A stretch of DNA of 64,000 bases, from the NCBI RefSeq assembly GCF_016650695.1, contig NZ_JAEKFH010000003.1, positions 1,508,001 through 1,572,000 of the forward strand, given 5' to 3'. Position 1 is the stretch's first letter, and the number at the start of each line of letters is the position of its first letter. The translations under genes were made by a program, and so were the position numbers. The DNA is from Pseudomonas sp. TH41. Lineage in GTDB: Bacteria; Pseudomonadota; Gammaproteobacteria; Pseudomonadales; Pseudomonadaceae. Positions 9,162-17,167 of the stretch are shown piece after piece. Under the pieces are notes generated by a model, which searched no databases, was not told the DNA's origin, and saw nothing but the letters and a program-made list of their open reading frames with translations.

Positions 9162-10476
9162 CAAGGGAGCTCCGTGAGCGGGCGTCGAGCAAGGCGGCGA
9201 CCGCTTCAATAGTAAGGTTGCGTGCGTGCAGGGCGCCGAAACCCGGCTGCGCTGCATCGCGAAAATATAGATCGTAGTGACCCGGGGCGACGGCCAGTAA
9301 TGTGAACGGCGCTGTATGTGCCGCAGCGCAAGAGCGCGAGCACCCACTTAAATGCACGTTCGGCACATGACCCTGTTGCTGCAACAGCGCAGCCAGTTGC
9401 AGGGCATCGCCCTTGGTATCGGCCAGTCCTTTGCCGCAGCCGTTTGAACCGGTGCAGGCGATCAACCGGGACAACGCCTGATCGGCTTCGCACATCAGGC
9501 CCAACCGTTGTAGACGCCGAATGACGTGCGCGGCATTTTCGATACGGACATTGGGTAACAGCACACTTTGCCAAGGCGTGAAACGCAGGCTCGCGTCGCC
9601 GAACTCGTGCGCCAGTTGTGCCGCCCCCCGAAGCATCGCGGGATCGAGCCGCCCCAATGGCGGCACGGCACCCACATACACAAAATCTGCCTCGGCCTGG
9701 GGGTGAGCGCCGATGTGCAGCGCGTTTGAGCCAGGGATACGCTGCCAATCGGCAACAGCTTGGATCGGCACACACTCGGCCAGTCGAACCCGAATGTCCT
9801 CGACCGGATGGTCAGTCAGCAAATGGCGCATACGGGTTTGCTCGGGGCGCGCAAGTTCGAGGAACAACGCAAGCACCGCGACCACCAGGGCATGACCATC
9901 GCCCAGTGCAACCGAGCCCGCGGGCCTGTCCGTCGGGCATCCCGCCAGACCGAACGCCAGCCGTAATGTTCCGTCGCGCTCAAAGGCCGAGAGCCATAGG
10001 TCATGGGGATGTTCGAGCATCGCCAATGATTCGCCGCCATCGAGTTGCACCGCGAACTTGGCGCTGAGGTCGTGGAACCGTTCGTGACTCTGCACCGAAG
10101 CGAGTATTTGTTCAGCCAGTGGCCGGGTGTCGAACACGCTCTGCCGATCAATCCCGGCGCTGGGGCTGAGCATCAGGTTGCGCACATCATCGCCCGCCGC
10201 CGTTCGTGGCCCCAAACCAACGGCCAACAGGCTGTCGATCAGCGCCGTTTGCGCACGGCCAATCCCGCGTATCTGCAGGTTGGCCCGGTTGGTTGCCTCA
10301 ATCGCCCCGCTGGCGAAACGCTCGGCTGCACCCGCTACGGCCTCGGCCTGAACGCTGCTGATCGAGCCACCGTCCAGCTTGATCCGACAAATACCACCGT
10401 CCAGCGCCGGGACAATACGCAATAGCCCCGGGCAGGCCGAGGGGCGTAAGGCAGAGGACAACGGACGTTCGTTCAA
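9154..10476 (-). CDS. cobG: Precorrin-3B synthase (oxygen-dependent monooxygenase)
   Basis: A 440-residue protein of the nitrite/sulfite-reductase fold, which oxidises precorrin-3A to precorrin-3B with O2. Four cysteines that would bind the [4Fe-4S] centre are visible as C-x5-C (341, 347) and C-x3-C (379, 383) in ACTGSNGCGKG..LSGCSRSCA. The N-terminal ferredoxin-like repeat (GGICRIKLDGG, TNRANLQIRG) is intact. The open frame begins at TTG; an in-frame stop lies just upstream and no ATG or GTG occurs between, so a TTG start is likely. It is the first gene of the leftward cob arm and marks the aerobic cobalamin route. Confidence 0.92.
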   Translation of the reverse strand: MNERPLSSALRPSACPGLLRIVPALDGGICRIKLDGGSISSVQAEAVAGAAERFASGAIEATNRANLQIRGIGRAQTALIDSLLAVGLGPRTAAGDDVRNLMLSPSAGIDRQSVFDTRPLAEQILASVQSHERFHDLSAKFAVQLDGGESLAMLEHPHDLWLSAFERDGTLRLAFGLAGCPTDRPAGSVALGDGHALVVAVLALFLELARPEQTRMRHLLTDHPVEDIRVRLAECVPIQAVADWQRIPGSNALHIGAHPQAEADFVYVGAVPPLGRLDPAMLRGAAQLAHEFGDASLRFTPWQSVLLPNVRIENAAHVIRRLQRLGLMCEADQALSRLIACTGSNGCGKGLADTKGDALQLAALLQQQGHVPNVHLSGCSRSCAAAHTAPFTLLAVAPGHYDLYFRDAAQPGFGALHARNLTIEAVAALLDARSRSSLDA

Positions 10477-10628
10477 GGGGGTGTGACCCGTTCAGGTGGC
10501 GAGGCACTTCGCGGGCGAAGCGGGCGGTATTATGCCTGCTTTGCAACGGGGTATGAAAAGCTTGTCGGACAACGAGCGCATTAACGCCCCCGGTTACCCG
10601 CCACTGTCGAATGAACGCTCGAGCCTTC

Positions 10629-11402
10629 TCACATCCGCAGGAGATAGTCGCGGCTGCGCTCTGTGATTTTGGCCCGCATCGCGGTGGCCACCCCGTCGAA
10701 GCGTTTGCGGTCCAGGGTGAACGTCCCGAAGTGCTGAATCAGCGTGACGTCATGCTCCAGCCACTTTACGAACAGAAACTGCTCCGGGTTCACAGCGGCC
10801 AAATACCATGAATGAATCAGCATGAGCGTCAGTCTGCCGCGGGCATCATAGGCGCAGGGCATGGTTTGAAATTGTCGCCCCCGCTCTCTCCCGCTGGTTT
10901 GTGCCAATAGCATGGATGCCTGCAGATTGCCTTTCAACGCCTCAAAAGACTCCATCGCTGCGGTGTACATCGGCCCACTGGCTTGCGGTTTCAGTGTGTC
11001 GAGGATTGCATGGGTAATGGGTTCGTACAGAACAGTACGTCGGCTTTCGAGCATGACGGGACGCTGATGAATCCAGCCAAGGTGCCAGAGCCCCAGCGTG
11101 TAATGTTGCAACCACTCATACCACTCGGTTTCCCGGTCATACTTTGTGTCCGTGTATTGTTCCAGATAAAGCGCACAGTCCAGCACACTTTGTTCATCGT
11201 CTTCGGAGACGACTCCGGCGACAGAAACAATCGTGCTGCCCGCAATGGCTGCCCGAGTATGGATGGAGGCTGTGCGGGGCTGAGCGACTGCCAGCGAGCG
11301 TGGTGTGATTGGCGCTACATAATCGTCAGATGCCGAGGGCATCAGGCCCAGAAAGTCCAGGCGTTGTTCCATTGTTGGAAAGTCGGTGGATAGATCGAAC
11401 AT
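10629..11402 (-). CDS. Hypothetical protein, paralogue 3 of a three-member local family
   Basis: A 257-residue soluble protein of unknown function inserted between the two cob arms. It shares with the 5123-5902 protein the blocks GSTIVSV..VSEDDEQ, (Y/F)DRET-x-WYEW, QFQTMPCAYDARGRLTL, and a C-terminal LFVKWLEHDVTLI..FDGVATAMRAKITERSRDYL. No signal peptide or membrane helix is seen. The ATG at 11402 has AAGGAA 8 bases upstream and is preceded by AT-rich sequence up to about 11470 that probably holds its promoter. It reads in the same direction as cobG, 152 bases away, but seems unrelated to cobalamin. Its position suggests insertion into a formerly divergent cob promoter region. Confidence 0.72.
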   Translation of the reverse strand: MFDLSTDFPTMEQRLDFLGLMPSASDDYVAPITPRSLAVAQPRTASIHTRAAIAGSTIVSVAGVVSEDDEQSVLDCALYLEQYTDTKYDRETEWYEWLQHYTLGLWHLGWIHQRPVMLESRRTVLYEPITHAILDTLKPQASGPMYTAAMESFEALKGNLQASMLLAQTSGRERGRQFQTMPCAYDARGRLTLMLIHSWYLAAVNPEQFLFVKWLEHDVTLIQHFGTFTLDRKRFDGVATAMRAKITERSRDYLLRM

Positions 11403-11633
11403 AAAATTCCTTTTTATGTAGTTTGATTAGTTAATCTCAGCACGAATTAACACCTCAAATTAACCAGATACTCTCCACGCCAACAATCGGCGAAGTAACT
11501 CAGGATATTTAATCTCGCTCAGACACGTTAATGACTGACCCGCCATACATTCCAGTACGGCCGCGGTATCATTGCGCGCAGGCCCGAACCCGGTTGCAAC
11601 CAACGCTGTGGGTCATTTTTTCAAGGAGCAGGC

Positions 11634-12845
11634 ATGACGCCCTGGCTGACGGTAGTAGGCATCGGTGAAGACGGTTTCAAAGGGCTGGGCAAAAACGCCC
11701 GGCACGCACTGTTGCGTGCATCGCGGATTTTCGGCGGTCAGCGGCACCTGGATTTGCTGCCCCCGTGCATTCGTGCCGAGCGCCAGCCGTGGCCCAGCCC
11801 GTTCTCCCTCGATGCATTGTTGGCGATGCGTGGCGAGCCGGTTTGCGTACTGGCCAGCGGCGACCCGATGTTCTTCGGCGTTGGCGCCAGCCTGGCCCGG
11901 CAATTGCCCGGCGACGAAATGTTGATCCTGCCGGCACCCTCCTCTTGTTCCCTGGCCGCTGCGCGAATGGGCTGGCCGTTGCAGGAGGTAGTGACACTGT
12001 CGGTCGTCGCCCGCCCCATCGCCGCGTTGAATGCACACCTGTTCAGCGGTGTTCGTCTGCTGGTGCTCAGCAACGATGGCGAAAGTCCTGCCGCGATTGC
12101 CGCGCTATTGCGTGAGCGCGGGTTCGGACCCAGTCGCCTGAGCGTGCTGGAACACTTGGGCGGCGAGGCTGAACGACGCCTCGATAGCGTTGCCAACGAA
12201 TGGACCGATCCGGCTATTGCCGACTTGAACCTGATTGCCATCGAATGCATCGCCGAACCGAACACGCCACGCCTGTCACGACTGGCCGGCCTGCCGGACT
12301 CGGCGTTCAAGCACGACGGTCAGCTGACCAAGCGCGATGTGCGCGCGATCACCCTCGCCCGCCTCGCCCCGACACCCGGCGAACTGCTGTGGGACGTAGG
12401 CGCCGGCAGCGGTTCGATCGGCATCGAGTGGATGCGCGCCCACCCGAGTTGCCGGACGCTGGCCATTGAGGCGGATGAAGGTCGACAGCAATTGATCGAG
12501 CATAACCGCGATGCACTCGGCGTACCCGGCCTGCAATTGATTCGCGGCAGTGCGCCGCACGCCCTGGCCGGCCTCGAACGCCCCGACGCAATCTTCATCG
12601 GCGGCGGCGTCACCCGCGAAGGCGTGCTGGACGCCTGCTGGGCCCAACTCAAACCCGGCGGCCGACTGGTCGCCAACGCCGTCACGCTGCAAAGCGAAAT
12701 GACCCTGATGGCCTGGCGCGAACAGCACGGCGGTGAACTGACGCGTATTCATATCGCTCAAGCGCAGCCGCTGGGGGATTTCGATACGTGGCGCCAGGCG
12801 CTGCCGATTACCTTGCTGGACGTGGTCAAAGCCCTCGATGCGTGA
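11634..12845 (+). CDS. cobL: Precorrin-6Y C5,15-methyltransferase (decarboxylating)
   Basis: A 403-residue fusion of a CbiE-type tetrapyrrole methylase (about 1-200: [44 protein letters not shown]) and a CbiT-type Rossmann methylase (about 225-403: [20 protein letters not shown]). It methylates C5 and C15 and removes the acetate carboxyl at C12. The start has AAGGAG 7 bases upstream. The stop overlaps the cbiD start by 8 bases, so cobL-cbiD-cobK form a coupled rightward operon. I saw no B12-box riboswitch in the 230-bp leader (11403-11633). Confidence 0.95.
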   Translation: MTPWLTVVGIGEDGFKGLGKNARHALLRASRIFGGQRHLDLLPPCIRAERQPWPSPFSLDALLAMRGEPVCVLASGDPMFFGVGASLARQLPGDEMLILPAPSSCSLAAARMGWPLQEVVTLSVVARPIAALNAHLFSGVRLLVLSNDGESPAAIAALLRERGFGPSRLSVLEHLGGEAERRLDSVANEWTDPAIADLNLIAIECIAEPNTPRLSRLAGLPDSAFKHDGQLTKRDVRAITLARLAPTPGELLWDVGAGSGSIGIEWMRAHPSCRTLAIEADEGRQQLIEHNRDALGVPGLQLIRGSAPHALAGLERPDAIFIGGGVTREGVLDACWAQLKPGGRLVANAVTLQSEMTLMAWREQHGGELTRIHIAQAQPLGDFDTWRQALPITLLDVVKALDA

Positions 12846-13935
12846 CGAAACCGCCGAACAACCCGCGCCTCTGCGCAGCGGCCTGACCACCGGCAGCTGC
12901 GCCACCGCCACCAGCCTCGCCGCCGCTCGCCTGTTGCTCAGTGGCGTGAGCTCGGACGCCGTGGAAATCATCCTGCCCAAAGGCAAGCAGGTGCAGATGC
13001 GCCTGGAGTTCTGTCGGCTGATGCACGATGGCGCCGAGGCCGGGACGATCAAGGACGCGGGCGACGACCCGGACGTGACCCACGGCGCCCTGCTCTATTC
13101 CCAGGTACGCCTGAGTGCCGAGCGGGGCGTCCGTTTCAGTGCCGGACGTGGCGTCGGCACGGTCACCCGACCGGGTTTGGTTCTCGGCGTCGGCGAACCG
13201 GCGATCAACCCGGTCCCGCGCAAGATGATCACCGATCACTTGACCCTGCTGGCCAAAGAACTCGATTACGGCGGCGGTTTCGAGGTCACGGTGAACGTCG
13301 AAGGCGGCGAAGCACTGGCGCTGAAAACCATGAATCCACGACTGGGCATTCTCGGCGGCCTGTCGATCCTCGGCACCAGCGGGATTGTCCGGCCGTTTTC
13401 CTGCGCGGCCTACATCGCCTCGATCCACCAGGGCATCGATGTGGCAAAAACCAACGGTTACCTGCACATCGCCGCGTGCACCGGCAACGCCAGCGAAGAC
13501 ACCATGCGCCGCGTCTACGCGCTGCCGGAAATCGCCCTGATCGAAATGGGCGACTTCGTCGGCGCCGTACTCAAACATTTGCGCAAAGTGCCTGTGGATA
13601 AACTCAGCCTGTGCGGTGGCTTCGGCAAGATCAGCAAACTGGCGGCCGGGCACATGGATTTGCACAGTCGACACTCGAGCATCGACCTGCCGCAACTGGC
13701 CGAATGGGCGGCGGCGGTCGGTGCCGAGGAACCGTTGCAGCACGCCATTCGAGAAGCCAACACCAGCCAACAAGCCCTGGCGATGGCCAGCGCGGCGGGC
13801 ATCGCGCTGGGCGACACGGTGTGTCAGCACGCGCTGGATTTCGCCCGCAGCGTGGTGCCGGCGCAGGTTCAGGTTGAAGTGTTTGCCATCGATCGTCAGG
13901 GCGGGATTGTCGGCCACGCAGGAGCTTTTCAATGA
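12838..13935 (+). CDS. cbiD: Cobalt-precorrin-5B C1-methyltransferase
   Basis: A 365-residue CbiD. It begins with the family hallmark [19 protein letters not shown] and contains [33 protein letters not shown] and [20 protein letters not shown]. CbiD places the C1 methyl in the cobalt-early pathway. In pseudomonads it stands where CobF is found in other aerobic producers (family knowledge), and it fits the CbiG domain of the cobJ product. ATG 12838 overlaps cobL; the stop overlaps cobK as ATGA. Confidence 0.95.
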   Translation: MRDETAEQPAPLRSGLTTGSCATATSLAAARLLLSGVSSDAVEIILPKGKQVQMRLEFCRLMHDGAEAGTIKDAGDDPDVTHGALLYSQVRLSAERGVRFSAGRGVGTVTRPGLVLGVGEPAINPVPRKMITDHLTLLAKELDYGGGFEVTVNVEGGEALALKTMNPRLGILGGLSILGTSGIVRPFSCAAYIASIHQGIDVAKTNGYLHIAACTGNASEDTMRRVYALPEIALIEMGDFVGAVLKHLRKVPVDKLSLCGGFGKISKLAAGHMDLHSRHSSIDLPQLAEWAAAVGAEEPLQHAIREANTSQQALAMASAAGIALGDTVCQHALDFARSVVPAQVQVEVFAIDRQGGIVGHAGAFQ

Positions 13936-14660
13936 AACGCATTTTGTTGCTCGGCGGTGTGACGGAAGCCCTGGCCATCGCACGGACACTCGGGCCCGAA
14001 CACATCTATAGCCTGGCCGGAGTCGGTCGCGTGCCAACCGATTTGACCTGCCAGGTACGCGTCGGTGGCTATGGCGGCGCCGAAGGGTTGGCGCAATTTA
14101 TCCGTGATGATGGGATCGATCTGCTGCTGGACGCGACCCATCCTTACGCGGCACAAATCAGTCAGAACGCAGCGACCGCCGCGCAGTTGAGTGGCATTCC
14201 ATGCTGGGCCTTACGGCGCCCGGCCTGGCAACCGCAAGCCGACGATAACTGGCGCGAGGTCAGCGACTGGGCGGAGTTGATTGAAACACTGAAACCTTTT
14301 CGGCGACCGCTGTTCACCCTGGGACGCGAACCGTTGCAGCACCTGCAAGAAATCCCGCCGGAGCAATTCTGGACCCTGCGTGCACTGGACGTTTATCCGG
14401 GCAACGAGCGCTGTGAAGTCATCGGCGCGCGCGGGCCGTTTCTGATCGAGGATGAACGTGAACTGTTTGAGCGCCGGCAGATTGATGTGCTGATCAGCAA
14501 GAACAGCGGCAGCACCGCGACCGAACCAAAACTGGAAGTGGCACGGGAGCGAGGGGTGCCGGTGATTGTGTTGAAGCGGCCGGTGTTGCCGGGGGTGGAT
14601 CGGGAGTTTGGGGCGGCGACAGATGTGCTGGCAGCCCTAATAGAAGAAACCCGCACGTAA
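13932..14660 (+). CDS. cobK: Precorrin-6A reductase
   Basis: A 242-residue NADPH-dependent reductase reducing precorrin-6A to 6B. The N-terminus [15 protein letters not shown] is the nucleotide-binding start of the family; [14 protein letters not shown] and [20 protein letters not shown] are the characteristic CobK/CbiJ motifs. It is the last gene of the rightward cob arm and is followed by a REP pair. Other corrin genes (for example cobM) are not in this window. Confidence 0.94.
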   Translation: MKRILLLGGVTEALAIARTLGPEHIYSLAGVGRVPTDLTCQVRVGGYGGAEGLAQFIRDDGIDLLLDATHPYAAQISQNAATAAQLSGIPCWALRRPAWQPQADDNWREVSDWAELIETLKPFRRPLFTLGREPLQHLQEIPPEQFWTLRALDVYPGNERCEVIGARGPFLIEDERELFERRQIDVLISKNSGSTATEPKLEVARERGVPVIVLKRPVLPGVDREFGAATDVLAALIEETRT

Positions 14661-14661
14661 C

Positions 14662-14796
14662 CTGTAGCAGCTGGCGAAGCCTGCGTCCGGCTGCGCAGCA
14701 GTCGTAAATCCTGACGCCACGGATTACCTGCAAGATCGTGGTGTGAGATTTTTCGACTGCTGCGCAGCCGGACGCAGCCTTCGGCAGCTGCTACAG
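14662..14796. repeat. REP inverted pair (GGAGCTG family, divergent)
   Basis: Two facing copies of a palindromic unit (CTGTAGCAGCTGGCGAAG.. and ..CTTCGGCAGCTGCTACAG) separated by about 60 bases after cobK. It may act as the 3' end of the cob mRNA. Confidence 0.8.
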
Positions 14797-14855
14797 AAAT
14801 GCGCAACGCCCTACATATCTATCGGAACTCACACACACCATTTTCCAAACCGGCT

Positions 14856-14863
14856 GACTAGTC
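14856..14863. promoter_or_regulatory. Candidate operator palindrome before the orphan antitoxin
   Basis: An 8-bp perfect palindrome GACTAGTC in the 127-bp gap between the REP pair and the antitoxin gene. Antitoxins of this type usually repress their own promoter at palindromes; the site is otherwise unproven. Confidence 0.2.
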
Positions 14864-14923
14864 GGATCACTACCCTGTCCCTATGTTACTGAGCTCCTTC
14901 AAATAGACTGCTCGGAGACTCCA

Positions 14924-15211
14924 ATGCCCGAACACACCCGCTTCGATGCCGCTGAATTTCTCAAAACACCGGAAGAAATGGCCGCCTACCTGGATGCGTG
15001 CTTTGAAGAAGATGCAGGGGACGGAGTGCTCATACGTGCCGCACTTAACGACATAGCTCGAGCACAAGGCATGACACAGGCCGCGCGTGATGCGGGTCTG
15101 GGTCGTGAAAGTCTGTACAAAGCATTGGGCAGCACTGGCAATCCAGAATTCGCGACTATTATGAAAGTCATGAAAGCCTTGGGCCTGCGCTTGCATGCCA
15201 CGGCACGCTGA
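14924..15211 (+). CDS. HTH antitoxin-like protein (addiction module antidote family), orphan
   Basis: A 95-residue protein with the pattern of the antidote family that normally follows a RelE/HigB-type toxin gene. It has an N-terminal F-x2-AEFLKTPEEMAAYLD segment and a lambda-repressor-like helix-turn-helix (MTQAARDAGLGRESLYKALG) about 50-72, then the GNPEFATIMKVMKALGL segment typical of the family. The expected toxin gene directly upstream is missing: only 127 bases separate it from a REP pair and no toxin frame is present. It could be a solitary regulator or the remnant of a module. Confidence 0.8.
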   Translation: MPEHTRFDAAEFLKTPEEMAAYLDACFEEDAGDGVLIRAALNDIARAQGMTQAARDAGLGRESLYKALGSTGNPEFATIMKVMKALGLRLHATAR

Positions 15212-15310
15212 TTGTGCTGCGACACCACACCGCACGCCGCTTTTTTACTTATCGGTCCTGATCAGGCTAAATAGCCGCGTCTGATCGCCCACCCCAACCG
15301 GATCTGTCCC

Positions 15311-15709
15311 ATGTCCCGACAACGGCTTGCAATTGCCTGGATCGCCTGCTTCGCAGTGCTGTTCAACCTGCTCGCCATGCCGATGACCGGAGCGATGGCA
15401 CAGACGGTGAAATCGCCGGCCGAACAGTTGTTGTGGGGCAGTTTCTGCACCTCCAGCGGCACGAAGATGGTGGCGATCTCTCTGGGCGATATCGAGCAAA
15501 AAGCCCCGCAGAGCGACGATCATTCCAACATGCAGCATTGCTGGTGTTGCTCCGGCTCTGCTTCGCTGATGGCGCTGCCCGGGCATGTGCCGCAGCTGTA
15601 TTTCGCGCACTTCGAAGCCAATCGAAGCCTGCCCGCCGCCTCTCTCGACACCCCGACACCGCGCCAGCAATGGCCAAGTCTTAATCCCCGCGCGTCCCCT
15701 CTGGTGTGA
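15311..15709 (+). CDS. DUF2946 family protein (copper-locus associated)
   Basis: A 132-residue protein with an N-terminal membrane or signal segment (IAWIACFAVLFNLLAMPMTGAMA) and a short Cys/His cluster (DDHSNMQHCWCCSGSAS) about residues 68-84, as in DUF2946 proteins that accompany copper chaperones in proteobacteria. The biochemical role is not established; the Cys/His set suggests metal handling in the periplasm or at the membrane. It begins the rightward copper gene cluster, 48 bases before the PCu(A)C gene. Confidence 0.8.
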   Translation: MSRQRLAIAWIACFAVLFNLLAMPMTGAMAQTVKSPAEQLLWGSFCTSSGTKMVAISLGDIEQKAPQSDDHSNMQHCWCCSGSASLMALPGHVPQLYFAHFEANRSLPAASLDTPTPRQQWPSLNPRASPLV

Positions 15710-15757
15710 TTCCTTTTCGCAATTGACCTGCGTTTTGAATCGCTCTGGAGAACTGCC

Positions 15758-16237
15758 ATGTTGAACAAACTCATCGTTCTGGCTGCGTTGCTGCTGCCTG
15801 CCTGCTTTGCCAATGCCCACGAATACAAAACCGGCGAACTTGAAATCACGCACCCTTGGTCGCAGGAATTGCCACCCAATGCGCCGACCGTCGCGGCGTA
15901 CTTCGTGATTCACAACAAAGGTAAAGCCGCCGACCGGCTGCTCAGTGTCGACACGCCGATCGCAGGCCTCGCCCAGTTGCACGAGCATGTGATGCAGAAC
16001 GACTTGATGAAAATGCAGCAGGTGCCGAGCGTCGAAATCCCGGCCGGAGGCACCGTCACGTTTGCGCCGATGGCCTATCACGTGATGCTGCTGGAACTCA
16101 AAGACCGCAGCCTGCTGAGCGACGGCAAACGCTTCCCGCTGACGATGCATTTCGAGAAGTCCGGTGACGTGACCGTCGAGGTCGCTGTGCAGAAAGCAGC
16201 GCCCGACGCCATGCAAGAGCACGTGCACACGCCGTAA
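15758..16237 (+). CDS. Periplasmic copper chaperone PCu(A)C
   Basis: A 159-residue PCu(A)C-type protein. It has a signal peptide (LLLPACFANAHE, cleavage near residue 20), then ELEITHPWSQELPPNAPTVAAYFVIHN and the H-x10-M-x18-H-x-M-type copper site visible as QLHEHVMQND..MKMQQV..MAYHVMLL. Such proteins carry Cu(I) in the periplasm and hand it to cytochrome oxidase. The C-terminal HVHTP adds further histidines. It is flanked by two DUF2946 genes, consistent with a copper-uptake operon. Confidence 0.92.
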   Translation: MLNKLIVLAALLLPACFANAHEYKTGELEITHPWSQELPPNAPTVAAYFVIHNKGKAADRLLSVDTPIAGLAQLHEHVMQNDLMKMQQVPSVEIPAGGTVTFAPMAYHVMLLELKDRSLLSDGKRFPLTMHFEKSGDVTVEVAVQKAAPDAMQEHVHTP

Positions 16238-16257
16238 TCAGCAGAGCTGAAACGCCC

Positions 16258-16917
16258 ATGCGCCCGCTTAGCGCTAGGTCATCCGCAGCACGCCGTCAGC
16301 CATTGAGCCTGACCCACGGCAGCTGGATCAGCCTGTTCGCCATGTTGATGATCTTTATCGGCCCACTGATTTCTCAGTCGATGCCGATGGATCAACGCAG
16401 CTCGGCTTTGATGAACGTCTCCATGAGCATGTCGATGGACATGAGCATGGACAGGTCGGCAATGGAGCACGGCGCGCAAGCCACCGCCGAGCACTGCCCG
16501 CCCAAAGCCTCCCATCACGCACTCTGGGAAAAATGCGGTTACTGCAGCCTGCTGTTCAATTGCCCGGCACTCACCGGCGGTGTGACATTCGCCGCTTTCG
16601 ACACCCCGCCCACTAACACATTCACCACCCCCTCCCCCGTCTGGGCCACGCCCGGCAAACCTTCTTCCCCGGCGCCCGCACCCGCGCCCCGCCCATCGTC
16701 GCGTAAACACCCACCTCAGATTTCACACGGCCCGCACGACAGCCAAAACAACCTGTGGGAGCGAGCCTGCTCGCGAAGAGGGGCAGTCAGTCAGCATAAA
16801 TGTCGTCTGGCATACCGCTTTCGCGAGCAGGCTCGCTCCCACAGGAATTGCGCAGGCTGCCGGACGTGTCGTTTACGACTGTTCGAGGGAAATTGTCATG
16901 TCCAGGTTTTCTGCTGA
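16258..16917 (+). CDS. DUF2946 family protein, frameshifted C-terminus running through a REP element
   Basis: The 219-residue open frame starts as a second DUF2946 protein: a membrane segment at 24-40, a Met/His-rich stretch (MSMSMDMSMDRSAMEHGAQ), and the motif HHALWEKCGYCSLLFNCPAL. From about residue 124 it turns Pro/Ser-rich, then translates a REP repeat (LWERACSRRG) and ends in unrelated sequence. In the -1 frame, reading from the C5-T-C5 tract at 16628-16638, the DNA encodes RLGHARQTFFPGARTRAPP and stops at 16704-16706. From memory this is the usual end of these proteins. I infer a single-base loss in the C tract. The product may be non-functional. Confidence 0.7.
   Translation: MRPLSARSSAARRQPLSLTHGSWISLFAMLMIFIGPLISQSMPMDQRSSALMNVSMSMSMDMSMDRSAMEHGAQATAEHCPPKASHHALWEKCGYCSLLFNCPALTGGVTFAAFDTPPTNTFTTPSPVWATPGKPSSPAPAPAPRPSSRKHPPQISHGPHDSQNNLWERACSRRGAVSQHKCRLAYRFREQARSHRNCAGCRTCRLRLFEGNCHVQVFC
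16752..16845. repeat. REP inverted pair (GGGAGCGAGCCTGCTCGCGA family)
   Basis: Two facing units, CTGTGGGAGCGAGCCTGC.. and ..GCAGGCTCGCTCCCACAG, with a ~35-base spacer. The pair lies within the read-through part of the frameshifted DUF2946 frame. Confidence 0.9.
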
Positions 16918-17035
16918 CACACGCTTGAGCCCTGCCCAAGCGTCGCCGCTAACGATCGTCACTAACCCCAAGGACCCGCAGGCCATAAAAGAACAGGGGC
17001 GAACGCTCTGGACCAGAGTGGACATGAGTTTCTAA
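16898..17035 (+). pseudogene. Remnant of a TonB-dependent copper receptor (OprC-like), internal deletion
   Basis: A 45-codon frame, ATG to TAA. Its front part reads SPLTIVTNPKDPQ, matching the start of the plug region of OprC-type receptors (SPLTVVT(D/N)PK.PRQP, from memory). Its last residues GRTLWTRVDMSF match the closing beta-strand with terminal Phe of outer-membrane receptors. The ~600 residues between are gone, joined in frame near codon 28. In related pseudomonads a TonB copper receptor gene lies at this place, between DUF2946 and PepSY genes. The peptide cannot form a receptor. Confidence 0.65.
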
Positions 17036-17046
17036 CAAGAGAAAGT

Positions 17047-17136
17047 CAAAAGATCGCAGGCTACGCCAGCTCCTACATTGGAGCGCGTACACCCTGTAGG
17101 AGCTGTCGAGTGAAACGAGGCTGCGATCTTTTCAAG
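17047..17136. repeat. REP inverted pair (GGAGCTG..GCGATCTTTT family)
   Basis: Facing units AAAAGATCGCAGGCTACGCC.. and ..GAAACGAGGCTGCGATCTTTT between the receptor remnant and the PepSY gene. Confidence 0.85.
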
Positions 17137-17167
17137 ACAAATTGAATCGCCAAGCGGAGCACACCTA

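Noticed and set aside
11403..11633. Cobalamin riboswitch before cobL, or between 10477 and 10628 before cobG
   Set aside because: I looked for the B12-box core and the surrounding stems and found neither.
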